DNA from: Phyllobacterium sp. YR531
Lineage (GTDB): Bacteria > Pseudomonadota > Alphaproteobacteria > Rhizobiales > Rhizobiaceae
DNA: 64,000 nt
Direction: 5' to 3'
Assembly (NCBI RefSeq): GCF_000282595.1
Contig: NZ_AKIZ01000037.1
Location: forward strand, 186,001-250,000
The notes under the pieces were generated by a model. That model made no database searches, was not told the origin of the DNA, and was given only the letters and a program-made list of their open reading frames with translations. Positions 50,347 through 59,336 of this stretch are shown here, piece after piece; positions within the stretch are counted from its first letter, which is position 1, and each line of letters begins with the position of its first letter. The translations under genes and the position numbers were made by a program.

Positions 50347-51237
50347 TCACCTATGCACCTTGAGGAAATCTATGAAAGCGCGCATGGCGGTAGGCAGCTG
50401 TCTGCGGCTTGGGTAGTAAAGAAAGAATCCCGGGTAATAGGGGCACCAATCTTCCAGAACCCGTTTCAGTCGTCCTTCCGCGATATGTGCCTCAGCTTGC
50501 TGTTCAAAGAGATAGGCGAGTCCTGAACCATCCAATGCCGCCCCGACCATCAAATCCTGATCGCCCAATGTAAGCGGCCCCGCCACTTCGATCTCAAGCT
50601 CGATTCCGCCTTTCTCAAATTCCCAGCGATAAAACGATCCACCCGCGAAGCGATAGCGGATACATGGCTGGGTGCTCAGTTCATGCGGCGTAGCGGGAAC
50701 CGGATGCCGCTCGAAATAATCCGGAGAGGCTACCACCGCAAATCTGTGCCTTGGTCCGATTGGCACCGCGATCATATCGGCAGCGACCATTTCGCCGAAA
50801 CGCACGCCAGCATCGCAGCCCTCTGCAACCATATCAACCAGTGCATCATTGACCAAAAGCTCAACCTCAACGCCAGGATAGGCCTGCAGGAACTTCGAAA
50901 CGATCGGCAAGAGCACAAGTTTCGCCGCTGCCCGCGCCGCATTGATACGCAATTTCCCGGAAGGCTGACCGCGAAACGCGTTCAAATCTTCCAGCGCGTC
51001 TTCAATGTCGAGAAAGGCCGGATTGACCCGACTGAACAGCTGTTGCCCCGCATCCGTCAGCGCAACGCTTCGTGTTGTCCGGTTGACGAGCCGGATTTCA
51101 AGCCGCTCCTCAATGGTTCGCAGAGCGTGGCTTAGCGCCGATGCGGTGACACCCAGCTCCACTGCGGCTTTTCGGAAGCTGCTATGCTGCGCAATGGCCA
51201 GAAATATGGCGAGGTCGGCTGGGCCAATCTTCCGCAT
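50347..51237 (-). CDS. LysR family transcriptional regulator
   Basis: A 296-residue regulator with an N-terminal winged HTH (LAIFLAIAQHSSFRKAAVEL, GVTASALSHALRTIEERL) and a C-terminal effector domain. Similar proteins regulate a neighbouring divergent oxidoreductase, and here an SDR gene diverges from it 101 bases away. GAGG precedes the ATG. An 8-bp inverted repeat in the shared region is a likely binding site. Confidence 0.92.
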   Translation of the reverse strand: MRKIGPADLAIFLAIAQHSSFRKAAVELGVTASALSHALRTIEERLEIRLVNRTTRSVALTDAGQQLFSRVNPAFLDIEDALEDLNAFRGQPSGKLRINAARAAAKLVLLPIVSKFLQAYPGVEVELLVNDALVDMVAEGCDAGVRFGEMVAADMIAVPIGPRHRFAVVASPDYFERHPVPATPHELSTQPCIRYRFAGGSFYRWEFEKGGIELEIEVAGPLTLGDQDLMVGAALDGSGLAYLFEQQAEAHIAEGRLKRVLEDWCPYYPGFFLYYPSRRQLPTAMRAFIDFLKVHR

Positions 51238-51242
51238 TGATG

Positions 51243-51270
51243 AATTTTCCTCACTAGCTTGTGGAAAATT
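51243..51270. promoter_or_regulatory. Likely LysR-type operator
   Basis: AATTTTCC (51243-51250) and GGAAAATT (51263-51270) are perfect inverted arms 12 bases apart, starting 5 bases from the LysR start and 69 from the SDR start. Such spacing over one to two helical turns fits a LysR dimer site. Confidence 0.5.
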
Positions 51271-51338
51271 GAAGCGATTATTTCATTTCATCTCATGCGC
51301 TAAAACTTCGATGCATTCAACATGAAAGGAAAAACATC

Positions 51339-52178
51339 ATGCGTATCTGGTTTATAACGGGAGCATCACGCGGCTTTGGCGCACTTATCACTGAGGAGGC
51401 TTTGAAGGCTGGCGATGCCGTTGTTGCAACCGCCCGTAACCCGGCAACTATCACTGCCCGTTTTGGCGAACATCCCAATCTGCTCCCCGTCGCGCTCGAC
51501 GTCACAAACGAAGAACAGGCAAACGCCGTGGCTGAGCAGGCGATCAAGCGTTTCGGCAAGATTGATATTCTTCTGAACAATGCGGGCTTCGGTCTGCTTG
51601 GCGCGGTTGAGGAGGCAACCACGGCAGAGACCGAAAAGCTCTATGCCACCAACGTGTTCGGCCTGCTCAAAGTCACCCGTGCCGTGCTCCCGCACATGCG
51701 TCGGCAGCGTTCCGGCCACATTCTCAACATTTCGTCTATCGGTGGATATGTCAGCCATGCCGGATGGGGCGTCTATTGCTCCACCAAATTTGCCGTTGAA
51801 GGCATCTCTGAAGCCCTTCATGACGAACTTGCACCCCTTGGTGTCAAGGTCACTGTCGTCGAACCCGGCTTCTTCCGCACCGATTTTCTTGACGAAAGCT
51901 CGCTTTCAGTCAGTCACAGCGCCATCGCCGATTATGATGAAACGCCGGCAGGTGCGATGCGGTCTTTGGCAGTGCAGTTCAATCACAGCCAACCGGGAGA
52001 TCCGGCTCGTCTGGCCAAAGCTATGATCACTGTCGCCCACTCCGATAATCCACCGCTTCGCATGCCGTTTGGCTCAGATACGGTTGCCGCGATTGAAAAG
52101 AAGAATGCCTACGTTGCCAGCGAGCTTGCCACTTGGCGCGATCTGGCAGTTTCAACCGACTTTCCAGCAGGCGCTTGA
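51339..52178 (+). CDS. Short-chain dehydrogenase/reductase
   Basis: A 279-residue classical SDR. The cofactor motif is TGASRGFG, NNAG is present in LLNNAGFGLL, and the catalytic Ser-Tyr-Lys set is ISSIGGYVSHAG with GVYCSTKFAVEG. Arg after TG and VATARN in strand 2 suggest NADP(H). AAAGGAAAAACATC precedes the ATG. Divergent from a LysR regulator that probably controls it; a SnoaL-like gene follows after 25 bases. Substrate unknown. Confidence 0.93.
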   Translation: MRIWFITGASRGFGALITEEALKAGDAVVATARNPATITARFGEHPNLLPVALDVTNEEQANAVAEQAIKRFGKIDILLNNAGFGLLGAVEEATTAETEKLYATNVFGLLKVTRAVLPHMRRQRSGHILNISSIGGYVSHAGWGVYCSTKFAVEGISEALHDELAPLGVKVTVVEPGFFRTDFLDESSLSVSHSAIADYDETPAGAMRSLAVQFNHSQPGDPARLAKAMITVAHSDNPPLRMPFGSDTVAAIEKKNAYVASELATWRDLAVSTDFPAGA

Positions 52179-52203
52179 GCGCAGCCAAACAAGGAGAACT
52201 GCA

Positions 52204-52707
52204 ATGCTTAACACGCGATCCGGCCTTCAGGCTCTGGCGACATCTGGAATGCTGTTCCTCACACCTATGGAAATGAGTATGGCACAGACGAAAGATCAAA
52301 TTGAAGATCAGAACAAGGCGACGGTTCAGGCAGGATTTGATGCCTGGAAGAATGGAACCGGCAGCCCTTATGATTCCCTTGCACAGGATGCCACTTGGGA
52401 GATCGTAGGCAACTCCGCAGCCTCCCGGGTCTATACCAGCAAGGCGGATTTCATCAACACAGTCATCCGCCCATTCAATGCCCGCATGTCGACCCGCCTC
52501 ATCCCGACCATACGCAGTGTCTATGCCGATGGTGATACGGTGATTGTCTTCTTTGATGCCGAAGGAACCGCGCGCGACGGCAAACCTTACCGCAATACCT
52601 ATACGTGGTATCTGCAACTTCGCGGCAAGCAGATTGTAAAAGCGTCAGCATTTTATGACAGTGTTGCATTTAATGATTTCTGGGAACGCGTGACACCCCA
52701 GCCTTGA
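52204..52707 (+). CDS. SnoaL-like/NTF2-fold protein, probably exported
   Basis: A 167-residue protein. The first 27 residues look like a signal peptide (LQALATSGMLFLTPMEMSMA), after which an NTF2-like domain follows: AGFDAWKNGTGSPYDSLAQD, ATWEIVGNSAASRVY, and SVYADGDTVIVFFDAEGTAR with the typical beta-rich end. NTF2-fold proteins act as isomerases, lyases or binding proteins. AAGGAGAA sits 7 bases before the start at 52204. It probably forms a unit with the SDR upstream. Confidence 0.85.
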   Translation: MLNTRSGLQALATSGMLFLTPMEMSMAQTKDQIEDQNKATVQAGFDAWKNGTGSPYDSLAQDATWEIVGNSAASRVYTSKADFINTVIRPFNARMSTRLIPTIRSVYADGDTVIVFFDAEGTARDGKPYRNTYTWYLQLRGKQIVKASAFYDSVAFNDFWERVTPQP

Positions 52708-52852
52708 ATTCAGGCAATTGCGCCCGGAGTTACTTTATCCCGGGCGCTGCTTGTTTGAGTGCCTTCTTTACGAGTTTTCAGGTGAAAACCCGTATTCCCA
52801 TCGCCCATTCTCCAAATCTTAACCCAATTTTAACCACGGTTTGTTGCAATGC

Positions 52853-52880
52853 GTAACATTGTGTTACAATTCTCGAGAAT
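52853..52880. promoter_or_regulatory. Two adjacent perfect palindromes before the ABC exporter
   Basis: GTAACA-TTG-TGTTAC (52853-52867) is directly followed by ATTCTCGAGAAT (52869-52880), a 12-base perfect palindrome. They end 17 bases before the TTG start proposed for the ABC exporter. Two sites so close to the start suggest repression or autoregulation. The rest of 52708-52897 has no gene. Confidence 0.45.
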
Positions 52881-52897
52881 CAGACCGGGGCAATCTT

Positions 52898-54823
52898 TTG
52901 CAATCATCGACTGAAGCAACTGGGAAACCATCTCCCGCCAACAGAAACTCCACATTGTCCTCAATGTGCAGCTTCTGGGGTTTGCTTCGCGCATACTGGA
53001 CGTCTGATCGCTGGGTTGAAGCCTGGACATTGACGATTGCCATTGCGCTTTTGACGGCAGCAGCAAGCAAGGCAAGCGTCTGGATGGCGATGGCCTCCGG
53101 CGAACTCATCAATTCGCTTGTCGATATTCATGACCCCTTTGTGGTCAATCCGCTCAATGTGATCCTTGCCAATGCCGGTATCCTCGTCGCTCTTGTGGCG
53201 ATGAAGGAAGTGGGCTTCATCGGTGTCCGTCACCTTCTGTCGACAACGCTGCACCGCAAATGGCGCGGTTGGCTCAATGCCCGCTTTGGTGAAGCGCTCC
53301 TCGATGACCAGCATACCCATTATCATTTGCAGCAGGGCGGCTCTTCCAGCGAAGACCAGACGCCGGACAATATCGATCAGCGCATTCAGGAATCCATCAA
53401 GGGCATGACAGGCGGTGCCATCGGCCTCGCAATGGGCGTACTTGGCGTCACCATGTCCATTATCTTCGTCGGCCAGAAGCTCATTGAAATGTCGACGCCT
53501 ATTCCCGGCCTCGGCTTTCTCGGAGATTATGGCAGTGCCACTTTGGCCTTCGCAGCGATTACTCTTTATGTTCCTGTCAGCACATGGATTGCTATGCGTA
53601 TCGGCCGCGTGCTCGAAAAACTCACCTTGGCCATGCAGCAATCCGAGGGCAGTTACAGAAGTGAACTCACAACGCTTTTGCGCCGCAGCTTTCAAGTGGC
53701 CGCTGCCAATGGCGAGACAGTTCAAAAATCATTGAATGGCAAACTCTACAAAAGCGTCGACAATAACTGGGCACGTTTCAATGTTTTCGATGCCTGCTAC
53801 ATGTCGTTCACATCGGTCTATAATTTCTTTTCCGCCCGTATCATCGCCTATATCCCCGGCCTCCTGCCCTATATGGGCAACACGATCAGCTTCAAGAATT
53901 ACATTACTGGTTCTGAACTTGTAGGTTCCATGATCAATGAGTGCTCATGGTTTATCCATGTCATGCCGGCAATCGCCAATCTCAAAGCAAATGCAAGGCG
54001 CGTCACCGAACTGGCACAGGCCGTTGAACGTGTCAGCCAGCCATCCGAATATTATCGCTCCACTGGTATCAACGAGTTCAAATTCGCAACGCAGCACGAA
54101 GCCTTTGGTGTTTCGGTGCGCGGCCTTGAGCTGATGCATCGCGACAGCGAGGCGAAGCCTTTTCTCACCCTGCCGAACATGCGTTTGCGCAAGGGTCAAT
54201 GGGCCTATATCAAAGGTGATTCCGGCAGCGGCAAGACCTGCCTGCTCAAGGCAATGAACGGTCTTTGGGGTTACGGGCGCGGCGAAATCTTCTACCCGAA
54301 AGACGCTGCAACCATGTATGCGGCGCAGGAGGTCAAACTCCCCGGCGTTTCGTTGAAGCAGCTTGTCTGCCTGCCGATGGATGAAGACCGCTTCAGCGAT
54401 GCATCGGTCGCCGCCGCGCTGCACCGCGCAGGCATGGGCGACTTTATCGAGAACCTTTGCAATGAGAGCCGTGACGGCACTTCATGGGATCAGCTTCTTT
54501 CCGGCGGCCAGAAGCAGAAGCTGGTGCTTGCGCGCATTCTTCTGCACAAGCCTGCGGTCCTGTTTCTTGATGAAGCAACCGGCGCACTCGATCCGGATTC
54601 CAAGATCGCCTTTCATCAGGCCATCAAGGATCATTGCGTCGGAACCACTGTCATCAGCGTGATGCACGAAATCGAAGCGCCGCGCTCCGTTACCGGCGAA
54701 AATTTCTACACGCATATTCTGGAGATAGCCGAAGGCGAAGCTATCCAGCGACCACTTCTGGAAATACCTGCTGAATCCATCCCCACGCCCGCAAATGACT
54801 TTACGCTCGTCGCGGCGGAGTAA
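52898..54823 (+). CDS. ABC exporter with fused permease and ATPase (SbmA/BacA-like fold)
   Basis: About 641 residues: six membrane segments in the first 400 residues (ABC_membrane_2 type, as in SbmA/BacA and YddA), then a C-terminal ATPase with Walker A GDSGSGKT, signature LLSGGQKQKLVLARIL and Walker B AVLFLDEATGALD. Members carry peptides, fatty acyl-CoA or cobalamin; BacA/BclA relatives take up antimicrobial peptides in rhizobia. The start is uncertain: TTG at 52898 has GGGG 8 bases upstream; the first ATG (52964, MCSFWG) has no ribosome site. Its stop is 3 bases from the convergent LTA-synthase-like gene. Confidence 0.87.
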   Translation: MQSSTEATGKPSPANRNSTLSSMCSFWGLLRAYWTSDRWVEAWTLTIAIALLTAAASKASVWMAMASGELINSLVDIHDPFVVNPLNVILANAGILVALVAMKEVGFIGVRHLLSTTLHRKWRGWLNARFGEALLDDQHTHYHLQQGGSSSEDQTPDNIDQRIQESIKGMTGGAIGLAMGVLGVTMSIIFVGQKLIEMSTPIPGLGFLGDYGSATLAFAAITLYVPVSTWIAMRIGRVLEKLTLAMQQSEGSYRSELTTLLRRSFQVAAANGETVQKSLNGKLYKSVDNNWARFNVFDACYMSFTSVYNFFSARIIAYIPGLLPYMGNTISFKNYITGSELVGSMINECSWFIHVMPAIANLKANARRVTELAQAVERVSQPSEYYRSTGINEFKFATQHEAFGVSVRGLELMHRDSEAKPFLTLPNMRLRKGQWAYIKGDSGSGKTCLLKAMNGLWGYGRGEIFYPKDAATMYAAQEVKLPGVSLKQLVCLPMDEDRFSDASVAAALHRAGMGDFIENLCNESRDGTSWDQLLSGGQKQKLVLARILLHKPAVLFLDEATGALDPDSKIAFHQAIKDHCVGTTVISVMHEIEAPRSVTGENFYTHILEIAEGEAIQRPLLEIPAESIPTPANDFTLVAAE

Positions 54824-54826
54824 CGG

Positions 54827-56788
54827 TCAGAGCATCGGGGCTGTAGCCTTGCCCGCACCAGTTTCAGGAAAGAACTTCTGCGTGCCGTGCTGCTCACCGA
54901 ACATCATGTCAAACTGCAGAAGCCGTAGATTATTGATCAGAGGATCAATCTGCTGCTTGCCTGACCAGTCCGGCATGGGTTCATCATTCTCGCTCACCAG
55001 CATATGACGGTCGATAACCTTGTATTTGTCCCGTACCGCCCCGAGCACACCGGTGTAATAGGGGTGGCTCATGCCAGCCAGTTCCAGCAGATGCAGCGGC
55101 AGGAATGACGGGCTGACCGTACCGACACCATAATCTGCACCCCAGGCGTTCGACCATATGACCAAAGGCGTTTCATGCTGTTTCAGCATGTCATCCAGAG
55201 GTGCCCGCCGATCGGCAACACGATCCCTCATGTAGCCTGTCGTTACGTAGGCTTCATTGAGCGGCGGCAGGTGATCGCCAAAAAAGACAAGGATCGTCGG
55301 ACGTTTGCGGTGCGATGCCCAGTTCATCAATTTCTTCAGGCTGCGATCTGCATCGGACGCGCCTTCAGAAAATGTCTGGATGATCTGCCTTGGCCCTTCA
55401 CCTGCTTCAGTAGCGACATTGATCCGGCTGTTCTTGTAGCGGTTCGGCTCGTAGGGGCCGTGGCCTTGCAGTGTAACCGTGAAATAGAAAAACGGCGCCT
55501 TGGCCTTGTCGGCTTCGCTTATGACCTCATCCATCAGTGCGTCATCCGAAACCAGCGGGCCTCGTGCCTTCAGCTTTGGCAGGTTTTCTTCCGACATGAA
55601 TGTATCGAAGCCGAAGGATTGATAGACATTGCGACGATTCCAGAACCACTCGCGGTAGGGATGGATCGCCTTTGTCTCGTACCCCTCGCTCTTGAAAAAC
55701 GTCGCCAGAGACGGCACGGGATGGCGGACATATTGCTGATAGGGAATGCTGCCATAGGGAAGGAAAGCATTGGAAAATCCCGTCAGTGCCTCGAACTCCA
55801 CATTCGCGGTCATGCCGCCGAATTCCGGTGAAAACACCGAGCCGGATTGATTTGCACGAACTGTAGGGATCGGGTCGCGATTGAAGCTCACGCCGGGAAG
55901 CCGGGTTGGGTCCCAGAAGGATTCGCTCATCACCATGATAATATCAGGCTTGCCCGTGGATTCGAACAGTGCCGGGACTGAAGGTATCGAACTGATCGCC
56001 TGCGCCGAATAACCGGCAGGAGCAGAAACATCTGCCATCGGCAGATTGAGTGCGAAAGCCATGGTAAAGCCGTTATGCGCGTAGTTCTCTTTCTGGTCCC
56101 ACATGATCGGCTGAACATGCAATCGGTCTCGCGCCCATGAGAATGTGTTGTAGTCCATGATCGAGACGAAGAATGTAAGCGCGGGTACTGCCAAGGCCAG
56201 CCGCCATAGCCGCCCCTTGCCACTAAGACGCGTACCCCGTTTGCGCCAAAACCGCCATGCCATTACCAGACCCGTAGCCACCGTCACACCCGCCAGTAGT
56301 AGCGCCACGGCAGTCCAAGGCCGCTCGCGGACCAACAACGGCATCAGGTCAAATATCTGGCGTGAATACAAAAAATCCGCCGGATAAAGCGGATCACCAA
56401 GATAGAGCGCTTTCTGCCGCCCCACCCATGTAAAAAACAAGGCAAGCGGCGCAACGATCAACAGGCCATTATGCGCTCGGCCGAAAACAGCATCCAATGC
56501 AAGGATGATGAGCGCATAGAGCCCGACTGTTGTCCATGCGGGCCGATAAAGCTGCTGAAAGAACAGGATGGAATCGGAAACAGAGCCACGAAACACCAAC
56601 TCAACCGCAAGAACCAGCATTGTAGAGATGGCAAATACGGCTGTCAGATAGCCCGCGTGGCGGAAAAAAGCTGCCAGCCGCGACGGCCTGACTACTGCTT
56701 CTGCGCCAGACCAGACATTCGCTTCAAGTTCAACTTGCTCGATCTGTCTGGCCAAACCACTCTCCACGCCACGCCAAACGGCCTTCAC
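54827..56788 (-). CDS. LTA synthase/OpgB-like phosphoglycerol transferase
   Basis: A 653-residue inner-membrane enzyme: five hydrophobic segments in the first 235 residues, then a periplasmic sulfatase-fold domain. DIIMVMSESFWDP carries the first metal ligands, the catalytic Thr is in GGMTANVEFEALTG, and late ligands are in VFFGDHLPP. Such enzymes move phosphoglycerol from phosphatidylglycerol to periplasmic glucans or other acceptors; in this group cyclic beta-glucans are the likely acceptor. The start is GTG at 56788 without a clear ribosome site; a second GTG at 56767 is possible. Confidence 0.87.
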   Translation of the reverse strand: MKAVWRGVESGLARQIEQVELEANVWSGAEAVVRPSRLAAFFRHAGYLTAVFAISTMLVLAVELVFRGSVSDSILFFQQLYRPAWTTVGLYALIILALDAVFGRAHNGLLIVAPLALFFTWVGRQKALYLGDPLYPADFLYSRQIFDLMPLLVRERPWTAVALLLAGVTVATGLVMAWRFWRKRGTRLSGKGRLWRLALAVPALTFFVSIMDYNTFSWARDRLHVQPIMWDQKENYAHNGFTMAFALNLPMADVSAPAGYSAQAISSIPSVPALFESTGKPDIIMVMSESFWDPTRLPGVSFNRDPIPTVRANQSGSVFSPEFGGMTANVEFEALTGFSNAFLPYGSIPYQQYVRHPVPSLATFFKSEGYETKAIHPYREWFWNRRNVYQSFGFDTFMSEENLPKLKARGPLVSDDALMDEVISEADKAKAPFFYFTVTLQGHGPYEPNRYKNSRINVATEAGEGPRQIIQTFSEGASDADRSLKKLMNWASHRKRPTILVFFGDHLPPLNEAYVTTGYMRDRVADRRAPLDDMLKQHETPLVIWSNAWGADYGVGTVSPSFLPLHLLELAGMSHPYYTGVLGAVRDKYKVIDRHMLVSENDEPMPDWSGKQQIDPLINNLRLLQFDMMFGEQHGTQKFFPETGAGKATAPML

Positions 56789-56792
56789 AAAA

Positions 56793-56810
56793 CCGTCACA
56801 TAAACGTCAT
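56793..56810 (+). promoter_or_regulatory. Pho-box-like direct repeat
   Basis: CCGTCAC-ATAA-ACGTCAT has two 7-base units 11 bases apart, close to the PhoB consensus CTGTCAT-N4-CTGTCAT. It lies 5 bases from the start of the phosphoglycerol transferase gene but is oriented on the plus strand, pointing into the empty region 56811-56960. It may act on the divergent gene by steric effect, or be chance. Confidence 0.4.
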
Positions 56811-56963
56811 ATATCAGCGTTCCGTTCCCCGGCCAGTGGCAAAATTGTTAATGCCGATAACTTTGTCTTGATGCAGAGTCATGTATTGTGATGGATGGCA
56901 CGCTTTCATACCGCGACCAGAACAGCAAATCTCCAGAGTTTAAAAAGAACATAAATACGATGC

Positions 56964-56998
56964 GGCCCAAGTCGTCCTTGTAAGGAACGGCCCGGGCC
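56964..56998 (-). terminator. Possible terminator hairpin downstream of phoB
   Basis: GGCCC (56964-56968) pairs with GGGCC (56994-56998), and inside, TCCTT (56974-56978 region) pairs with AAGGA around a short loop; GGCCCGGGCC is also a palindrome. On the minus strand a T-rich stretch (TTCTTTTTAAAC) follows after about 15 bases. It lies 42 bases after the phoB stop. Not a textbook terminator. Confidence 0.4.
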
Positions 56999-57039
56999 AA
57001 AATGTCTGAAATCAAGAAGATTATTGGGGATGCTTGCCG

Positions 57040-57726
57040 CTATCCGAAAGAATATCCTGCGCCGCGTACAGTGCGGATGGGATCAAGCGAGCGGCCGATA
57101 TTGATTGCCTTGCGCAGGCGCCCGACATGCACGTCAACGGTGCGATCATCGACATAAATGTCTGCGCCCCAGACATTGTCCAGTAATTGACCGCGCGAGA
57201 ACACCCGGCCCGGCGACTGCATTAAGAATTCAAGCAGTCGGAACTCCGTCGGTCCCAGCTTCAATTCGCGTTCCTTGCGGAAAACCCGATGCTGCTCGCG
57301 GTCAAGCTTCAGATCGCCAAAGCTCAATACGTGTGAAAGCAGGCTGGGATTAACCCGTCGCAGCATGGATTTGATGCGGGCCAGCAGTTCCGGCGTCGAG
57401 AATGGCTTGACCATATAGTCGTCCGCGCCGGTGGAAAGTCCGCGAACACGTTCGCTTTCCTCACCGCGTGCTGTCAGCATGATGATCGGCAGGATTTCCG
57501 TTTCACGGCGCGCGCGCAGACGGCGGCAAAGTTCAATGCCCGAAAGGCCCGGAAGCATCCAATCGAGGATCAGCAGATCAGGCACTTTTTCGCGCAAAGC
57601 TATTTCGGCTTCGTCACCACGGCTGATCGTTTCGACGATATAGCCTTCCGCCTCCAGATTATACCGGAGGAGAACACTAAGGGCGTCTTCGTCTTCAACG
57701 ACTGTGATTCTGGGAGCTATAGGCAT
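57040..57726 (-). CDS. phoB: Phosphate regulon response regulator PhoB
   Basis: A 228-residue OmpR-type regulator: receiver with the acidic pair in VVEDEDALS, phospho-acceptor Asp in LLILDWMLPGLSG, Lys in YMVKPFS, and a winged-helix domain (GPTEFRLLEFLMQSPGRVFS, VHVGRLRKAI). It activates Pho-box promoters when phosphate is scarce, such as the one before pstS. Last gene of the pst-pho operon, 16 bases after phoU. The sensor phoR is not within this operon. Confidence 0.96.
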   Translation of the reverse strand: MPIAPRITVVEDEDALSVLLRYNLEAEGYIVETISRGDEAEIALREKVPDLLILDWMLPGLSGIELCRRLRARRETEILPIIMLTARGEESERVRGLSTGADDYMVKPFSTPELLARIKSMLRRVNPSLLSHVLSFGDLKLDREQHRVFRKERELKLGPTEFRLLEFLMQSPGRVFSRGQLLDNVWGADIYVDDRTVDVHVGRLRKAINIGRSLDPIRTVRGAGYSFG

Positions 57727-57742
57727 GATCTGCTTCCGGCAA

Positions 57743-58471
57743 TTATGGCGTTACTGGCTCGTCTAGAATAACGGTGTGCGACTGGTCTTCCTTCGGACGT
57801 TCCGCTGGAAGCTGTGTTCCCGTGACTATGTAATAAACCGTCTCGGCGATATTGGTGGCATGGTCACCGATACGCTCGATATTCTTGGCGCAAAAAAGAA
57901 GATGCGTGCAGGCTGATATGTTGCGCGGATCTTCCATCATGTAAGTCAAAAGTTCGCGGAACAGCGATGTGTAAAGCGCATCGATCTCATCATCACGCTC
58001 GCGGACGATGTTGACCTGTGCCACCGAACGCGTTGCATAGGCGTCAAGCACATCCTTGAGCTGTGTCAGCGCGAGTTCTGCAATTGTCTGCAAACCGCGA
58101 TAAACCGACAGTGTCTGGCGCGTATCATTGACCGCAACAACGCGCTTGGCGATGTTCTTGCCAAGATCGCCGATTCGCTCAAGGTCCGATGAAATGCGGA
58201 TCGTGCCGATAACTTCCCGCAGATCAATCGCCATTGGCTGGCGCTTGCCGATGATGGTGATGGCTTTTTCGTCGATCTCGCGTTGACCTGCATCGAGAAT
58301 GAGATCATCGGAAATCACGCGCTGGGCAAGGGCATTGTCCGAATTGACCATGGCGGACACGGCCTGTTCGACCATGCGCTCCGCATGCCCGCCCATCTCT
58401 GCAATCTTGTGTGTGAGAAACTTCAGTTCATCGTCATAGGAGCGGACGGTGTGTTGTGCGATGTCAGTCAT
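57743..58471 (-). CDS. phoU: Phosphate-specific transport regulator PhoU
   Basis: A 242-residue all-helical protein of two PhoU repeats with the metal-binding E/DxxxD motifs (RISSDLERIGDLGKNIAKRV and AKNIERIGDHATNIAETV). It couples the Pst transporter's state to PhoR and keeps the Pho regulon off in high phosphate. AGAGG precedes the start. It sits between pstB and phoB, as in relatives. Confidence 0.96.
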   Translation of the reverse strand: MTDIAQHTVRSYDDELKFLTHKIAEMGGHAERMVEQAVSAMVNSDNALAQRVISDDLILDAGQREIDEKAITIIGKRQPMAIDLREVIGTIRISSDLERIGDLGKNIAKRVVAVNDTRQTLSVYRGLQTIAELALTQLKDVLDAYATRSVAQVNIVRERDDEIDALYTSLFRELLTYMMEDPRNISACTHLLFCAKNIERIGDHATNIAETVYYIVTGTQLPAERPKEDQSHTVILDEPVTP

Positions 58472-58492
58472 TGCCTAAGCCTCTTCCCGTGA

Positions 58493-59314
58493 TCAACCGA
58501 AACGTCCGGTAATGTAGTCTTGCGTGCGCTTTTCGGTAGGGCTGGTAAACATCATTTCCGTATCGCCCACTTCGACAATGTTTCCGAGGTGGAACATGGC
58601 CGTGCGCTGCGACACACGAGCAGCCTGCTGCATCGAATGCGTGACGATGACAATCGTGTAGTTCTGGCGCAATTCGTCGATCAGTTCCTCGACCTTTGCC
58701 GTAGCAATCGGATCAAGCGCCGAGCATGGCTCATCCATGAGGATGACTTCCGGGCTGACCGCAATAGCACGTGCAATGCAAAGGCGCTGCTGCTGACCAC
58801 CGGAAAGACCTGTACCGGCTTCATGCAGACGATCCTTCACCTCGGCAAAAAGACCGGCTCGCTGGAGGCTCTTTTCGACGATTTCCTCCAAATCCTGCTT
58901 GGTACGGGCAAGACCATGGATACGAGGGCCATAGGCGACATTCTCGTAGATGGACTTCGGAAACGGATTAGGTTTCTGAAAGACCATGCCGACGCGGGCG
59001 CGCAATTCGACAACGTCGATTTTCGGATTGTGGATATCTTCTTCGTCGAGCGTGATGAGGCCACCCATCTTGCAGCCCTCAATCGTATCGTTCATGCGAT
59101 TGAGGGTACGCAGGAAGGTCGACTTGCCGCAGCCTGAAGGCCCGATCAATGCCGTGACCATCTTTTCCGGAATGTCCAGGCTGACGCCGAACAGGGCCTG
59201 TTTTTCACCATAATGAACAGTGACGTCCGTGCCCCGCATCTTGATCGCATTGGTTTGCGCATTCATCTTGTCATTCACCGCTTTTTCGAGATTTCGTTCG
59301 GTCATTAGATTCAT
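58493..59314 (-). CDS. pstB: Phosphate ABC transporter ATP-binding protein PstB
   Basis: A 273-residue ATPase: Walker [26 protein letters not shown], signature [15 protein letters not shown], Walker [14 protein letters not shown], switch His in [12 protein letters not shown]. These match PstB closely. The start at 59314 has GAGGAAGG; the longer frame to 59353 overlaps pstA and was not used. It energises PstC/PstA phosphate import. Confidence 0.95.
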   Translation of the reverse strand: MNLMTERNLEKAVNDKMNAQTNAIKMRGTDVTVHYGEKQALFGVSLDIPEKMVTALIGPSGCGKSTFLRTLNRMNDTIEGCKMGGLITLDEEDIHNPKIDVVELRARVGMVFQKPNPFPKSIYENVAYGPRIHGLARTKQDLEEIVEKSLQRAGLFAEVKDRLHEAGTGLSGGQQQRLCIARAIAVSPEVILMDEPCSALDPIATAKVEELIDELRQNYTIVIVTHSMQQAARVSQRTAMFHLGNIVEVGDTEMMFTSPTEKRTQDYITGRFG

Positions 59315-59336
59315 GATTTGAGCCTTCCTCGTGACC

